A stretch of DNA of 64,000 bases from CAISCU01 sp943361925 (GTDB taxonomy: Bacteria; Bacteroidota; Bacteroidia; UKL13-3): NCBI GenBank assembly GCA_943361925.1, contig CALRIT020000007.1, forward strand, positions 1 through 64,000, written 5' to 3'. The position numbers and the translations under genes are program-made. The notes under the pieces are model-generated. The model was not told the DNA's origin. It worked only from the letters and a program-made list of their open reading frames with translations, and made no database searches. How positions within the stretch are numbered: position 1 is the first letter of the stretch; every line of letters starts with the position of its first letter. Positions 25,815 to 34,563 of this stretch are shown piece by piece.

Positions 25815-26375
25815 TTATTTCCCATTTCTAATCCTGCTTAAGGTTTCCTGTTTCATGCCCAAATAGCTGGCAATTCTTCCCAATGGAGCTCTTAAAATTA
25901 AATGTGGTCGGTTCTGACAAAGGATTTCATACCTTTCTTTTGAGCTGTTGTATTGAAGTGAAATAAGTCTTTCTTCTAATCTTGCATAATAATCCTCTAG
26001 TAACAAACGGCCTGCTCGTTCAGTTTCAGGAAATTTTTCATACATCTCATGAATTGTTTTATAGCTTATAGCTTCAACTAAACAATCTTCAATTGCTATG
26101 ATGCTTTCGTAAGATTGTTTTCTTGAAATAAAACTATAATAGGAGGTAGCAAATTCGCCTTCAGAGGCTATCCAGCTGCATACTTCTTCCCCATTTTGCA
26201 AATAGTAGCCGCATACCATTCCTGTTTTTATATAATACAAATATTGGCAGGTTTGTTGAAGTTCTAAAATGGTTTCATTTTTTTTGAAACTCATTTCCTC
26301 CTTGTTTTTTTCAATCCAAATTGCAGCCTCTTCAGATAGCTTACTAAGTGAGTTTATTTTTTCAACTAGATTCAT
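25815..26375 (-). CDS. Crp/Fnr-family transcriptional regulator
   Basis: A 186-residue cNMP-binding-type regulator. The beta-roll spans about 25-115 (MVCGYYLQNGEEVCSWIASE) and the C-terminal HTH is APLGRIASYLGMKQETLSRIR. No FNR cysteine cluster is seen and the loop residues do not match the cAMP-binding signature closely. The frame continues upstream to 26447, but those 24 residues are the translated REP-like palindrome, so ATG 26375 is the start. Neighbours give no target; autoregulation is likely. Confidence 0.85.
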   Translation of the reverse strand: MNLVEKINSLSKLSEEAAIWIEKNKEEMSFKKNETILELQQTCQYLYYIKTGMVCGYYLQNGEEVCSWIASEGEFATSYYSFISRKQSYESIIAIEDCLVEAISYKTIHEMYEKFPETERAGRLLLEDYYARLEERLISLQYNSSKERYEILCQNRPHLILRAPLGRIASYLGMKQETLSRIRNGK

Positions 26376-26410
26376 TGTATTTTTTATTTTTTTGCTTTTT
26401 TCACGCAATT

Positions 26411-26440
26411 CATGGACAGGTGTCCGTCCATCCCTACCGT
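26411..26440. repeat. REP-like palindrome upstream of the Crp-family gene
   Basis: TGGACA..TGTCC..GTCCATCC followed by CTAC. It shares the GGAC and GTCCATCC halves with the elements at 23959 and 24255, but the internal halves have diverged. It lies between two minus-strand genes, so it could affect read-through. Confidence 0.55.
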
Positions 26441-26452
26441 ATATCAATCAAA

Positions 26453-27277
26453 TTAATTTTTGTATAATTCCAATAAAATGGCGTTTCCATCCGTTTTTTT
26501 ACTCATTATGTCTAATAACATAAAAATTATAATAAAAGGGAACATGATGGTTAAACAAATGGAACCAATTATTTTTAAATGAATTGCACCAGATATAATT
26601 AAAATGAGAGATGTATTTAATGATTCATGGCTTAATCTTCCCCAAAAACCATATGAATATGATTTTTTTTCCAAAATAAAACCTGCTCTTTTTACCTTTT
26701 CAATGAGTTCAATTTCAGTATAAATTCTTTTTCTGCTATTGATACTTTCATATTGTTCAAATCGGTTAAAAACATACCTATAAATTGGCAGTAAAATCTT
26801 TCCATTTATTGGTTGATATAAAAGAAATTTTGCTCCTGGTTTTAAACTTTCATAAATATTTTTTAATCCAATTTCATCATTTTCCAGGTATTGAATTACC
26901 CCAACACTTATTCCTAAATCAGCTTGAAGACTTGCTTTGTTCTTTTCTATATCTAACAATTCTGTTTTTAGATTTGGTAGATTAAATGATTGACAAAAAT
27001 TAATATTACTTGTTTTATTGTCGATTGCATAAAATATTTTTGAGGGATTTCTCTTGCAAAATGGAACGATATACTGTGCTTCGCCTGCACCAAAATCCAT
27101 TATGATGGCATTAGAATCAGATTTTTCCAATAGTTTTTTCCATACCGGAATGATATACCATTTTCTTAATTGAGTGAAGTAATTGGTAACATAAATAATC
27201 CTGATTAAATCAGGAATTTGCATCAGAATTTTTGGATATTCATAAGCAAGAATCTTATAATCTTTTTTCTGTTTCAA
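26453..27277 (-). CDS. Class I SAM-dependent methyltransferase with C-terminal membrane segments
   Basis: A 274-residue protein. The central methyltransferase core is IIMDFGAGEAQYIVPF (SAM-binding motif I), FYAIDNKTSN (motif II with the acidic residue), and DLGISVGVIQYLEND with GAKFLLYQPING (motifs III and IV). The last 60 residues hold two hydrophobic segments (about 220-262), so the enzyme is probably membrane-associated. The substrate could be a lipid or isoprenoid (inference only). It lies upstream of the Crp regulator on the same strand, 77 nt away, separated by a REP-like palindrome. Confidence 0.78.
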   Translation of the reverse strand: MKQKKDYKILAYEYPKILMQIPDLIRIIYVTNYFTQLRKWYIIPVWKKLLEKSDSNAIIMDFGAGEAQYIVPFCKRNPSKIFYAIDNKTSNINFCQSFNLPNLKTELLDIEKNKASLQADLGISVGVIQYLENDEIGLKNIYESLKPGAKFLLYQPINGKILLPIYRYVFNRFEQYESINSRKRIYTEIELIEKVKRAGFILEKKSYSYGFWGRLSHESLNTSLILIISGAIHLKIIGSICLTIMFPFIIIFMLLDIMSKKTDGNAILLELYKN

Positions 27278-27364
27278 TCTTTACAATGTTAAGTTATTTC
27301 CATCATTCCTTATTTATTGATACTCTTATTTGTTATAGCTGTTTCAAATGTTTTATTTCGCCCT

Positions 27365-27925
27365 ATGAGTCAAATCAATGAAAACTATAATCCCTGGAAA
27401 ACCTTAACTACTGATGTTAAATATGATAATCCATGGATTCAGATTCAACACAGTGATGTTATTAATCCTGCTGGAAATCCCGGTATTTATGGTGTTGTAC
27501 ATTTTAAAAATTTGGCTATCGGTATTATTCCTTTAGATGAAAATAACAATACTTGGATAGTTGGTCAGTTTCGTTATGCTATTAATGAGTATTCATGGGA
27601 AATTCCGGAAGGTGGCGGTAAACATGGTGTCGACCCAATAGAATCGGCGAAAAGAGAATTACTTGAAGAATGCGGCATTATTGCAAATAGCTGGGATAGA
27701 CTTATTGATATGACTCTTAGCAATTCCGCTACTGATGAAAGAGCAATTATTTATGTAGCTAGAGATTTAACTTTTACTGAATCTGAGCCGGAAGATACTG
27801 AGGAATTAGGCTTGAAAAAGATTCACTTTGATGAACTATTTCAAATGGTAATGGATGGAAAAATCACAGATTCAATGTCGGTTGCAGCCATTCTTAAACT
27901 TAAACTAAGAATGTTGGGTCATTAA
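27365..27925 (+). CDS. NUDIX hydrolase (ADP-ribose pyrophosphatase-like)
   Basis: The Nudix box GGGKHGVDPIESAKRELLEE then CG is complete, with REL and EE in place, so it should hydrolyse a nucleoside diphosphate linked to X. WEIPEGGGKHGV and the block GQFRYAINEYSWEIP resemble ADP-ribose or nucleotide-sugar pyrophosphatases. ATG 27365 (MSQINENYNPW) is preferred; the frame from 27317 would add a hydrophobic leader not found in this family. 186 residues. It is isolated and divergent from the methyltransferase. Confidence 0.88.
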   Translation: MSQINENYNPWKTLTTDVKYDNPWIQIQHSDVINPAGNPGIYGVVHFKNLAIGIIPLDENNNTWIVGQFRYAINEYSWEIPEGGGKHGVDPIESAKRELLEECGIIANSWDRLIDMTLSNSATDERAIIYVARDLTFTESEPEDTEELGLKKIHFDELFQMVMDGKITDSMSVAAILKLKLRMLGH

Positions 27926-27986
27926 AGTTGTATTTAAATTTGTATAGGCTATTTCTAATAGTGACAATTTTTATCGATTAAACTAG

Positions 27987-28835
27987 TTAAAGTTTATCAA
28001 TCTCATCTTCAGTTAATCCGGTGTATTTGATGATTTTTTCAATTGGTTCGTTCTCCGTTTTCATGAATCTTGCCATTTCAATTTTACCTTCAGTCTTCCC
28101 TTCATTTTTCCCATCATCAAAAGCAGTATCTATAACATTTTTTAAGTCTCTATAAACCTTTAAGCTATTTTCATAGCTGGCAATTTCTCTGGCTCCAAAT
28201 TTTGCTATTTCTGCTTTTTCAAATGCTTTGTTGAATACCTCATCGGCAATAATTGTCGGTATTGACTGAAAATCCTCTAAATATTTAATGAAATATAACC
28301 ACTTGTCTAATCGGGTTTTAAGCTGGTTTTCATTTAAGTTGAAATTAGGCATTTCTAAATAAATGAATGTGAGTTTGTCGTAGAATATTTTGCCAAATTG
28401 ATTCTTAAGTTTAATGGTATGAACAACCTCACTTTTCTCAGGTTCAGTTTCATAATCGTCAAAAGTGAAATCTAGAATTCCAATACAATAAACAGCCTTC
28501 AGATTAAAATACCATTCTCCTTTTTCTGCTTGTTCTCGAATAGGAAATGTTGAATAGTAAACTGTTCTATCCTTAAAGTAGTTTTGCTTGGCTTTTTGCA
28601 ACTCTACAATGAATTTTTCACCTTTCTCACTTTCACAATAGATATCGTAAATGGCTTTTCTGTCCTGTTCTAATTGTCCAAGTTGCTCATTATTTTTAAA
28701 ACTTAAATCAACAATTTTATTTGTTTCAGGCAAAATGGCATTCAGAAAGTCAATAAGCATTGGCTTACTTGCTTCTTCTCCGAATATTTTTTTAAATCCG
28801 AAGTCGGTAAATGGGTTTACATATTTTGCCTTCAT
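27987..28835 (-). CDS. Rpn-type recombination-promoting nuclease / PD-(D/E)XK transposase-like protein
   Basis: A 282-residue member of the Rpn/YhgA-like family of PD-(D/E)XK nucleases. The N-terminus YVNPFTDFGFKKIFGEEA is diagnostic; the catalytic core is DIYCESEKGEKFIVELQKAK. The C-terminus has the usual EGKTEGKIEMARFMK repeats and a final helix. Such proteins promote RecA-independent recombination in E. coli and are often found in several copies. A candidate -7 box TAAATTTG lies at 28866-28873. No terminal inverted repeats or target duplications were seen, so this is a lone gene. Confidence 0.85.
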   Translation of the reverse strand: MKAKYVNPFTDFGFKKIFGEEASKPMLIDFLNAILPETNKIVDLSFKNNEQLGQLEQDRKAIYDIYCESEKGEKFIVELQKAKQNYFKDRTVYYSTFPIREQAEKGEWYFNLKAVYCIGILDFTFDDYETEPEKSEVVHTIKLKNQFGKIFYDKLTFIYLEMPNFNLNENQLKTRLDKWLYFIKYLEDFQSIPTIIADEVFNKAFEKAEIAKFGAREIASYENSLKVYRDLKNVIDTAFDDGKNEGKTEGKIEMARFMKTENEPIEKIIKYTGLTEDEIDKL

Positions 28836-28939
28836 CTTTTTATTAATCCAAAAATTTAATCAAGGCAAATTTAGGCTTCTTTTATTGAATTTAAGTTACG
28901 ATGAGTTCTTTATCGTTTGATTTACAGTTATATAAATCA

Positions 28940-30757
28940 TTAGTCCCTAATGTCAACCCAACCTTTGATATCAATTTTTAAGGTATCCCCTAAGTTTTTA
29001 CTAAAGTGCTGGTTGGGTAAAATTCCTCCTCTTTTCTGTGAAAATTGTTTGGTCCAATCACCTCTGGTCACTTTATATTGATTGAAATTATCGTTGAATT
29101 TTGAAATTACTAAAACCCTGGTTCCATTGCCCAAATCTTTGAATTTAAATTTATCATCTTTTGGCTGCCAATTATTAAAATCACCGGTTAAATAAACATG
29201 TGCATTTGATGGTGTATTCTCCGGTTCAGATTGTATAAATACAACCAGTTTCCGTGAAGGCTTATAATCTGCCCAATTTGATATTCTTACATGAATTGTA
29301 TCGTCAAATAAACTTTTTGGAATTTTTTTATTATTGGGTTTTAACATCCTTGAATCTGCTTCCTCAGCTTCCCATGAACCTCTTGTTATTTTAAATTCAT
29401 GTTCTTTTGAATCGGGTAATCGAAGAATGATATAGTATTTTCCATTCGGCAATCTCCTGAAAGCATAATTCGGATTTTGGGCATTCCAATCGTTAAAATC
29501 TCCTGCTAAAAATATCTTATCATCTTCTTCAGTATAATCTGGAACTTTATCTAAAATTATAAATACTTTTCTAAAAGCATCTGTTTCAAATAGAGTGATT
29601 GTTTCAGGCCTTGTTTCAACTTTGGTTTCTTTAGGTTGAGTAACAACCAATGGTTTTTGTTGAATTAAAATATCAGGCGTTTGAACAATTATATTCCCGT
29701 TTTTCTTTTCAAGATGTGCCCAGTTTTCAATTTGAATATAAATGGTGTCTGATGTCTCATTGGTATTAATAGTTCGGTCTTCTTTTTCCTCAAAGTTTTT
29801 AAGTGTTTCAACCTTATCCCAACCACCTGCTGTTATTTTGTATTGTTGTTCTTCACCTTCACTATATTGAATATTGAGGTAATATTTTGAACCTACTTTT
29901 TTAAAGCTATAGAATCTATCTAATGGGTTCCATAAATTGAAACTACCTGCTGCATATATTACCTGATTTTTTGGAGTTAAAACCGGTATTTTATCAATGC
30001 AGATTACCTTATTGATGGTTTTCTCCAATGGTAAATCAATCCAGTTTCTCATTTTAATGAATACAGTATCCTTTTCACCAAAAATTATTTCTCTGTATCT
30101 GTTATCCTGATTGTTTTCATCGGCCTCAACAGATTCCATGGCACCTCTGTGTATTTTGAATAATAATTGTGATGATAGTTTAGGAACAGTTAAAGTGTAT
30201 TTACCTATTGAACTCATTTTGAATTCAAAGTTCTTATCCGGACAAGCCCAATAATTTACGTTAGCTGCTATAAATAGTCTGCTTCCTTTTGGCGTATTAA
30301 TCGGTATTTCATCAAGTACAATTGTTACTTTACTACAATTTAGTGGTTCTAAATCTTTCCAACCAGATATATAATTAATTATTCCATCTGTTTCTCCTAA
30401 ATCATAAGTTCTATTAGCCAGTTCACCTTTACAACTATCTGTTTCTACTGTTGTCCAATCTCCTCTGGTAAATTTGTATTCTACTTTTCCGAAACCCCAG
30501 GGTAAATATGTAAAATAGGTTTTACTGCTTTCATCGTATTGAAGAATATAAGCTGGGTCCGCTGGATTCCAGTTATTAAATGTCCCGCAAACAAATACCG
30601 GTGAGCCTTTGGGTGTATTAAGCGGTACTGAACTTATCTCGATTTTTTTACCCTTGCATGAGCTCAATAGAAATGCCAGTAACATGAATAAGAAAGCTGT
30701 CTTACTCAAGTTTATTAGTTTAAATTTTGATATGATATGTTCTGTTTTAATTGGCAT
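28940..30757 (-). CDS. Lipoprotein with five starch-binding-like (CBM20/CBM48-like) repeats
   Basis: A 605-residue lipoprotein (lipobox SSC, Cys34). It contains five tandem modules at about 38-137, 143-244, 250-350, 397-499 and 503-604. Each has NTPKGS or similar, a GxFNxWNP block, then YKFTRGDW, and ends with an I..W sequence. This is the pattern of starch-/glycogen-binding domains. A threonine/lysine-rich spacer separates modules 3 and 4. No catalytic domain is visible, so the protein may capture polysaccharides at the cell surface. Its start overlaps the response regulator end by 11 nt, so it is the last gene of the two-component operon. Confidence 0.72.
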   Translation of the reverse strand: MPIKTEHIISKFKLINLSKTAFLFMLLAFLLSSCKGKKIEISSVPLNTPKGSPVFVCGTFNNWNPADPAYILQYDESSKTYFTYLPWGFGKVEYKFTRGDWTTVETDSCKGELANRTYDLGETDGIINYISGWKDLEPLNCSKVTIVLDEIPINTPKGSRLFIAANVNYWACPDKNFEFKMSSIGKYTLTVPKLSSQLLFKIHRGAMESVEADENNQDNRYREIIFGEKDTVFIKMRNWIDLPLEKTINKVICIDKIPVLTPKNQVIYAAGSFNLWNPLDRFYSFKKVGSKYYLNIQYSEGEEQQYKITAGGWDKVETLKNFEEKEDRTINTNETSDTIYIQIENWAHLEKKNGNIIVQTPDILIQQKPLVVTQPKETKVETRPETITLFETDAFRKVFIILDKVPDYTEEDDKIFLAGDFNDWNAQNPNYAFRRLPNGKYYIILRLPDSKEHEFKITRGSWEAEEADSRMLKPNNKKIPKSLFDDTIHVRISNWADYKPSRKLVVFIQSEPENTPSNAHVYLTGDFNNWQPKDDKFKFKDLGNGTRVLVISKFNDNFNQYKVTRGDWTKQFSQKRGGILPNQHFSKNLGDTLKIDIKGWVDIRD

Positions 30758-31514
30758 TATCCATCCATTTTAAAAAAGCTTCAACACGAACTCTGCTCAC
30801 TAGCACTTGCTCTCCGGCTTCCGGTTTAATGTCGAGGAGTAATCTGCTATTAAAGTATTTATGTACTTTTTGAATACATTGAATTGAAACAATCATGCCT
30901 CTTGTTGCTCTAAAAAATTCTTTATTACCTAATTGCTGTTCCAATTCATCAAGAGTATATTCAATAATGTATCTTTTGTCGTCATGTGCTACTAAGTAAA
31001 CCGTATTTCTATCAGCATAAAACCAAGCAATTTCGTTGCATTGAATGGTTTTAAATTGTTCTCCGATTTTTATAAGAAACCTACTTTTTTCCTTTTTGGG
31101 TTCAATACCCAACAGTTTCCTTAATTCTTCTCCTGAAAAAGCAGGAAGGCTAGGTTTAGGTTGAAGTTTACTTAGTTTGTTCAAAGCTTTTTCTAAAAGA
31201 GCAGGTTCAACCGGTTTCATTAAATAATCGATGCTATTTAATTGAAATGCTTTAATTGCATATTCATTATAAGCAGTTGTAAAAATTACAGGTTTATCAA
31301 TACTGATGGTATTAAATATATCAAAACTTAATCCATCTGATAATTGAATATCAAGAAACAAACAGTCAAAATCTTCATTTTCTTCAAGCCATTCAATCGA
31401 TTCTTTTACTGAATCAAGTTCAACCACAACTTCAATTTGCGGGTTTACCTTCTTTAAAAGCCTTTTTAATTCTTGCCTTGCATGTGGTTCATCTTCTATA
31501 ATAACTGCTTTCAT
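30747..31514 (-). CDS. LytTR-family response regulator
   Basis: A 255-residue regulator: receiver domain (1-115) with acidic pair IIEDE at the start, phospho-acceptor aspartate in CLFLDIQLSDG, the switch Thr in VIFTTAYN and lysine in DYLMKPV. A C-terminal LytTR DNA-binding domain (about 150-250) follows, with AWFYADRNTVYLV and FFRATRGMIVSI. It pairs with the kinase upstream (4-nt overlap). Its likely targets include its own operon, and perhaps surface polysaccharide-binding functions, judged by the lipoprotein that follows. Confidence 0.92.
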   Translation of the reverse strand: MKAVIIEDEPHARQELKRLLKKVNPQIEVVVELDSVKESIEWLEENEDFDCLFLDIQLSDGLSFDIFNTISIDKPVIFTTAYNEYAIKAFQLNSIDYLMKPVEPALLEKALNKLSKLQPKPSLPAFSGEELRKLLGIEPKKEKSRFLIKIGEQFKTIQCNEIAWFYADRNTVYLVAHDDKRYIIEYTLDELEQQLGNKEFFRATRGMIVSIQCIQKVHKYFNSRLLLDIKPEAGEQVLVSRVRVEAFLKWMDNAN

Positions 31515-32572
31515 AGGTATAATTGACTATTAAAAATTACAGGAACTTGTACTCTAAAATATTCGCTTGTTTCTTCAATCAAAACCTTCTCTTTGCTCAA
31601 TGATTCAAACCTCGATTGTATCATCTGAAGTCCTAGTTTACTTGAGAATTCCAGGTTTTCTTTTAATTGTATATTATTTTCAATGATGATAAAATTTCCC
31701 TTACTGAAAATCTTGATATGTAAATTTTTAGAACGTGAAATAATATTGTGTTTGATAGCATTTTCTATTAACATCTGAAATGTTAAGGGTATGATAGATT
31801 CATTTTTATGTTCATCAGTAATATTCACTTCAAAAAACAACATGCCTTCAAATCTTATGGTAAGCAACTGACTATAATTTTCGAAAAAATTTAGTTCTTC
31901 TTCAATGCTTATCAATTCCCTATTCCTAAACTCAAGAATGTTTCTGTAAACCTTTGATAACATTCTTAGAAAATCGGCAGCTCTATCCTGATCTTCATAA
32001 ATAAGAGAGGAAAGTGTATTTAAATTATTGAATAAAAAGTGTGGGTTGATTTGATTTCTTAAAAGTTCAAGATTAAACTGAGCTTTTTCCTTTTCAAAAG
32101 TTTCCTGTTGTACCCTCGATGAATGCCACTGATTAATGAGGTATTGACCAAAATCGTAAAGGATATTTAGTTCCATTACAAAAGCCACAATAATGAATTG
32201 GTACAGTTGAAGTTTATAACTCAAAAACAGATTTTCATCCAGTATTGCGTACCTGAAATAAGTTATAATAACGACAACAATTTGTACTTGTAAATTATTT
32301 ATTCCGGCTTGTTGTAGTGATTGAAACGCAAATCTTTTTATTGGATCATTCGGCCATGGATGTTTGCTTTCGAGATTAAAAAGTGATTTTTTATTCAGGT
32401 AGAAAAGTGCAACAAAAATGAAAATGGCTGTAATATACCTGGAGATAAAATCGAGGAAAAAGAATTGGTATCCCAACAAACTCAATAGTAACTCATGGAG
32501 CAGCAAGTAAAGAAGTATGCTGAGCCATAATAATGAGCGCCTAAGAGTTTTGTTCGATTTTTCTACCAACAT
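31511..32572 (-). CDS. LytS-like sensor histidine kinase
   Basis: A 353-residue membrane histidine kinase of the His_kinase type: about four hydrophobic segments in the first 150 residues, then the phospho-acceptor block LRNQINPHFLFNNLNTLSSL and the N-box LTFQMLIENAIKHNI. The G-box region reads SSKLGLQMIQSRF, with a Lys where the usual glycine occurs, so the ATP lid is slightly degenerate. It overlaps the LytTR regulator by 4 nt, so the two are partners. The signal is unknown. Confidence 0.88.
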   Translation of the reverse strand: MLVEKSNKTLRRSLLWLSILLYLLLHELLLSLLGYQFFFLDFISRYITAIFIFVALFYLNKKSLFNLESKHPWPNDPIKRFAFQSLQQAGINNLQVQIVVVIITYFRYAILDENLFLSYKLQLYQFIIVAFVMELNILYDFGQYLINQWHSSRVQQETFEKEKAQFNLELLRNQINPHFLFNNLNTLSSLIYEDQDRAADFLRMLSKVYRNILEFRNRELISIEEELNFFENYSQLLTIRFEGMLFFEVNITDEHKNESIIPLTFQMLIENAIKHNIISRSKNLHIKIFSKGNFIIIENNIQLKENLEFSSKLGLQMIQSRFESLSKEKVLIEETSEYFRVQVPVIFNSQLYL

Positions 32573-32575
32573 GTT

Positions 32576-32971
32576 TTAGTTCTCTAAATCAGCAGAAGTT
32601 TTGTTTTTGAAAAATGATTTTTCTATAACTTCATTTCCTTTAGTAATTCTTATAATGAAATTTCCTTCAGGTAATGCTGAGATGTCAAATATATCGCTAA
32701 TTGTGTCCTCTTCATATCTAGCCGAAAATAAAACTACACCATCAGCACTAAGTATTTGAAATTTTACTTTTTCAATTTCTTCCTGAAATAATCCAATTTT
32801 AATTTGTTCATGGCCATCGTAGTACAATGTGCTTTCCATAGATGAAGTTTCAATTCTTTGAACCGAACTTTTGTTTTTGATAGAATTCTTGTCTGTATTA
32901 TTAGCAAAAATGTTGTTTGATGATATCATTACACCCAGTGTAAGGATACTAATAAGCGCAATTTTTTTCAT
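32576..32971 (-). CDS. Small secreted protein of the LytSTR operon
   Basis: 131 residues from ATG 32971 with AAGGA five bases upstream, one of the few Shine-Dalgarno-like sites here (an alternative ATG at 32989 adds six residues). It has a signal peptide (MKKIALISILTLGVMISSN..FA), then an asparagine/serine-rich linker and a compact beta-sandwich reading KFQILSADGVVLFSARYEED and GNFIIRITKGNEVIEKSF, reminiscent of the T9SS C-terminal sorting domain fold. It is first in the operon with the kinase, regulator and five-module lipoprotein. Confidence 0.6.
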   Translation of the reverse strand: MKKIALISILTLGVMISSNNIFANNTDKNSIKNKSSVQRIETSSMESTLYYDGHEQIKIGLFQEEIEKVKFQILSADGVVLFSARYEEDTISDIFDISALPEGNFIIRITKGNEVIEKSFFKNKTSADLEN

Positions 32972-33186
32972 GGTTTCCTTGTTAATCATGATTCAAAAGT
33001 CTGATTACTTATCCTTTTTAAAGAGCACTTTACTCCGAAGTTCATTTTTTACTATTCGAATTTCAACTTGGCTTGTTTGTTTTTCTTTTCGACTGATTTT
33101 TTATCGACCTTACTTATTTTCAGTCATTTTGTATAATTATTTGAAAGTGAATTTTGTTGAATTATAAGTAATTAACAGAAAAATTA

Positions 33187-33217
33187 TATGTATATACAAC
33201 TTTTGGCTTTATTTTTG
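33187..33217 (+). promoter_or_regulatory. Candidate promoter of the choice-of-anchor V protein
   Basis: TATG (33187-33190), 19 nt, then TATTTTTG (33210-33217). The -7 box fits the Bacteroidota consensus exactly and the -33 element has one change. Transcription would begin near 33224, 20 nt before the ATG. Confidence 0.5.
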
Positions 33218-33243
33218 GTCTAATCATAAACAAAACTAATTCT

Positions 33244-34038
33244 ATGAGAAAAATTTACTTAATCGGAACTTTATTAGCATTCACTATTATAGGAATTGGA
33301 ACTTTGGAGTCAAATCCAACAGGTTCGCCAACCGGTAGAACAGGTTCTCCGGGTGATGGTGGTGCTACATGTATTACCAGTGGTTGTCATTCAGGTGGTT
33401 CTACTGATGTTACAAATGTTATTTCGAGTAATATTCCCGCAGAAGGTTATACACCAGGAACAACTTATACAATTACAGTTTCTGTTGCAGCAAGCGGAAA
33501 AAAAGGATTTCAAGTTTCTCCTCAGAAACTAGATGGTACTTTGGTAGGAACTTTAGCGGCTGGTACTGGTAGTCAGGTTAATTCTACTAAATATGTAACA
33601 CATACTTCTGCCAAAACAAGCAATCCTGCTGTTTGGTCATTCAGTTGGACAGCTCCTGCTTCAGGTTCGGGTGCTGTTGATTTTTATGGTGTTTTTGCCA
33701 TCAATAGATCTGCTATTCAAAAACAGAAGTATACTGTTTCTGAGAAAACTGCAACTGGTGTAAACGAAAATATCTATATCTCTCAGTTAAGTTTGTATCC
33801 AAATCCTATTGTAAACAAAACCATGAATTTGGGTTTTGAAATGAAAAAAGCTGGTGATTTAAAAATCAGCTTAATCGATATGACAGGTCGTGATGTTTAT
33901 ACTTTCGAAGAGGCTTATCATGCTGCGGGAAACAAAGATTTTAACTTCAACCTTCCTGATTTAAACAGAGGTATGTATTTCGTTCAAATTAAAACCAACG
34001 ATTTAAGCCTGAGCAAAAAAGTGCTTTTGAATAACTAA
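33244..34038 (+). CDS. T9SS-sorted secreted protein with choice-of-anchor V domain
   Basis: A 264-residue secreted protein: signal peptide, then GSPTGRTGSPGDGGATC and C..GCHSG, the cysteine/histidine start of the choice-of-anchor V (Reeler-like) domain (about 27-170). It ends in a T9SS type A sorting domain: SLYPNPIVNK, LKISLIDMTGRDV, NRGMYFVQIK and a final SKKVLLNN. The protein should be exported by T9SS and kept at the surface. Function unknown. Monocistronic, with promoter and terminator on both sides. Confidence 0.85.
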   Translation: MRKIYLIGTLLAFTIIGIGTLESNPTGSPTGRTGSPGDGGATCITSGCHSGGSTDVTNVISSNIPAEGYTPGTTYTITVSVAASGKKGFQVSPQKLDGTLVGTLAAGTGSQVNSTKYVTHTSAKTSNPAVWSFSWTAPASGSGAVDFYGVFAINRSAIQKQKYTVSEKTATGVNENIYISQLSLYPNPIVNKTMNLGFEMKKAGDLKISLIDMTGRDVYTFEEAYHAAGNKDFNFNLPDLNRGMYFVQIKTNDLSLSKKVLLNN

Positions 34039-34067
34039 AAACGCTTGTTTTATAATCAATAAGAATT

Positions 34068-34100
34068 GGACTTCCTCGAAATGGGGAGGTCCTTTTTTTT
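34068..34100 (+). terminator. Rho-independent terminator after the anchor V gene
   Basis: GGACTTCCTC, five bases, then GGGGAGGTCC followed by eight T. The stem has two G:U pairs. It lies about 30 nt after the stop codon at 34038, and marks the left border of a gene-poor stretch. Confidence 0.75.
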
Positions 34101-34563
34101 GGAGATTAGGTGTCGCTTTTTTTCTAAATTGAATATGTTGGAATGTAAGTTTTGCTGCTAAAAGAAGTTAACAGCTTTTAGAAATAACATTCATGAGCAG
34201 AACATTTTGGGCATTGCAAAGGAGGCGATTTTCAGCACAAATATTGATGCGAAGAACCAAACTTTTATTAATCACAAATGTGTCTGCTGAGCACTGAACG
34301 GACACTTTTTCCAAACCAGTGTTACAGGCTTACCTTCTGTCCACCGAGTATTTGAAACGCTTTCTAGTCAACGGTTTTTGTGTCAGCATAGCACTGATTT
34401 TTGTCTGTAGATAGGTTGTGCGGTTGTGTATTTTTTATTTTCAGAAGGTGGATGAGATTTTTTTTAATTCAATTTTGTCTTGGCTGGAAAGGTGGAAAGC
34501 TCTTGTTAAAACTTTTGTTTGTGCTTGGGCTGCTTGCAAATGTGCTTACACATGGTTCGTTTG
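34101..34563. other. Gene-poor flank of the restriction-modification-like island (left)
   Basis: 463 bases without a convincing gene on either strand. It contains a hairpin TGTCTGCTGA...TGAACGGACA followed by TTTTT near 34281-34312 and the 18-base AT-rich word at 34459-34476 that recurs inverted at 39952-39969. Composition is more mixed than in neighbouring genes. It may be the remains of an insertion site for the operon at 34564-39751; no integrase, transposase or direct target duplication was found. Confidence 0.5.
34459..34476 (-). repeat. 18-base AT-rich word, left flank of the island
   Basis: The minus strand reads AAAATTGAATTAAAAAAA, identical to 39952-39969 on the plus strand, so the two form an inverted pair around the ATPase operon. 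The word is low in complexity. Confidence 0.45.

Noticed and set aside
26376..26447. Longer N-terminus for the Crp-family regulator
   Set aside because: The extra 24 codons translate the REP-like palindrome and the tract behind it; the family begins at ATG 26375.
27987..28835. Rpn-type gene as an intact mobile element
   Set aside because: No terminal inverted repeats or target-site duplication were seen around it, so it is reported only as a gene.
34281..34312. Hairpin followed by T run in the left flank as a terminator
   Set aside because: No gene ends near it in either direction, and the stem has mismatches; noted only as part of the gene-poor flank.
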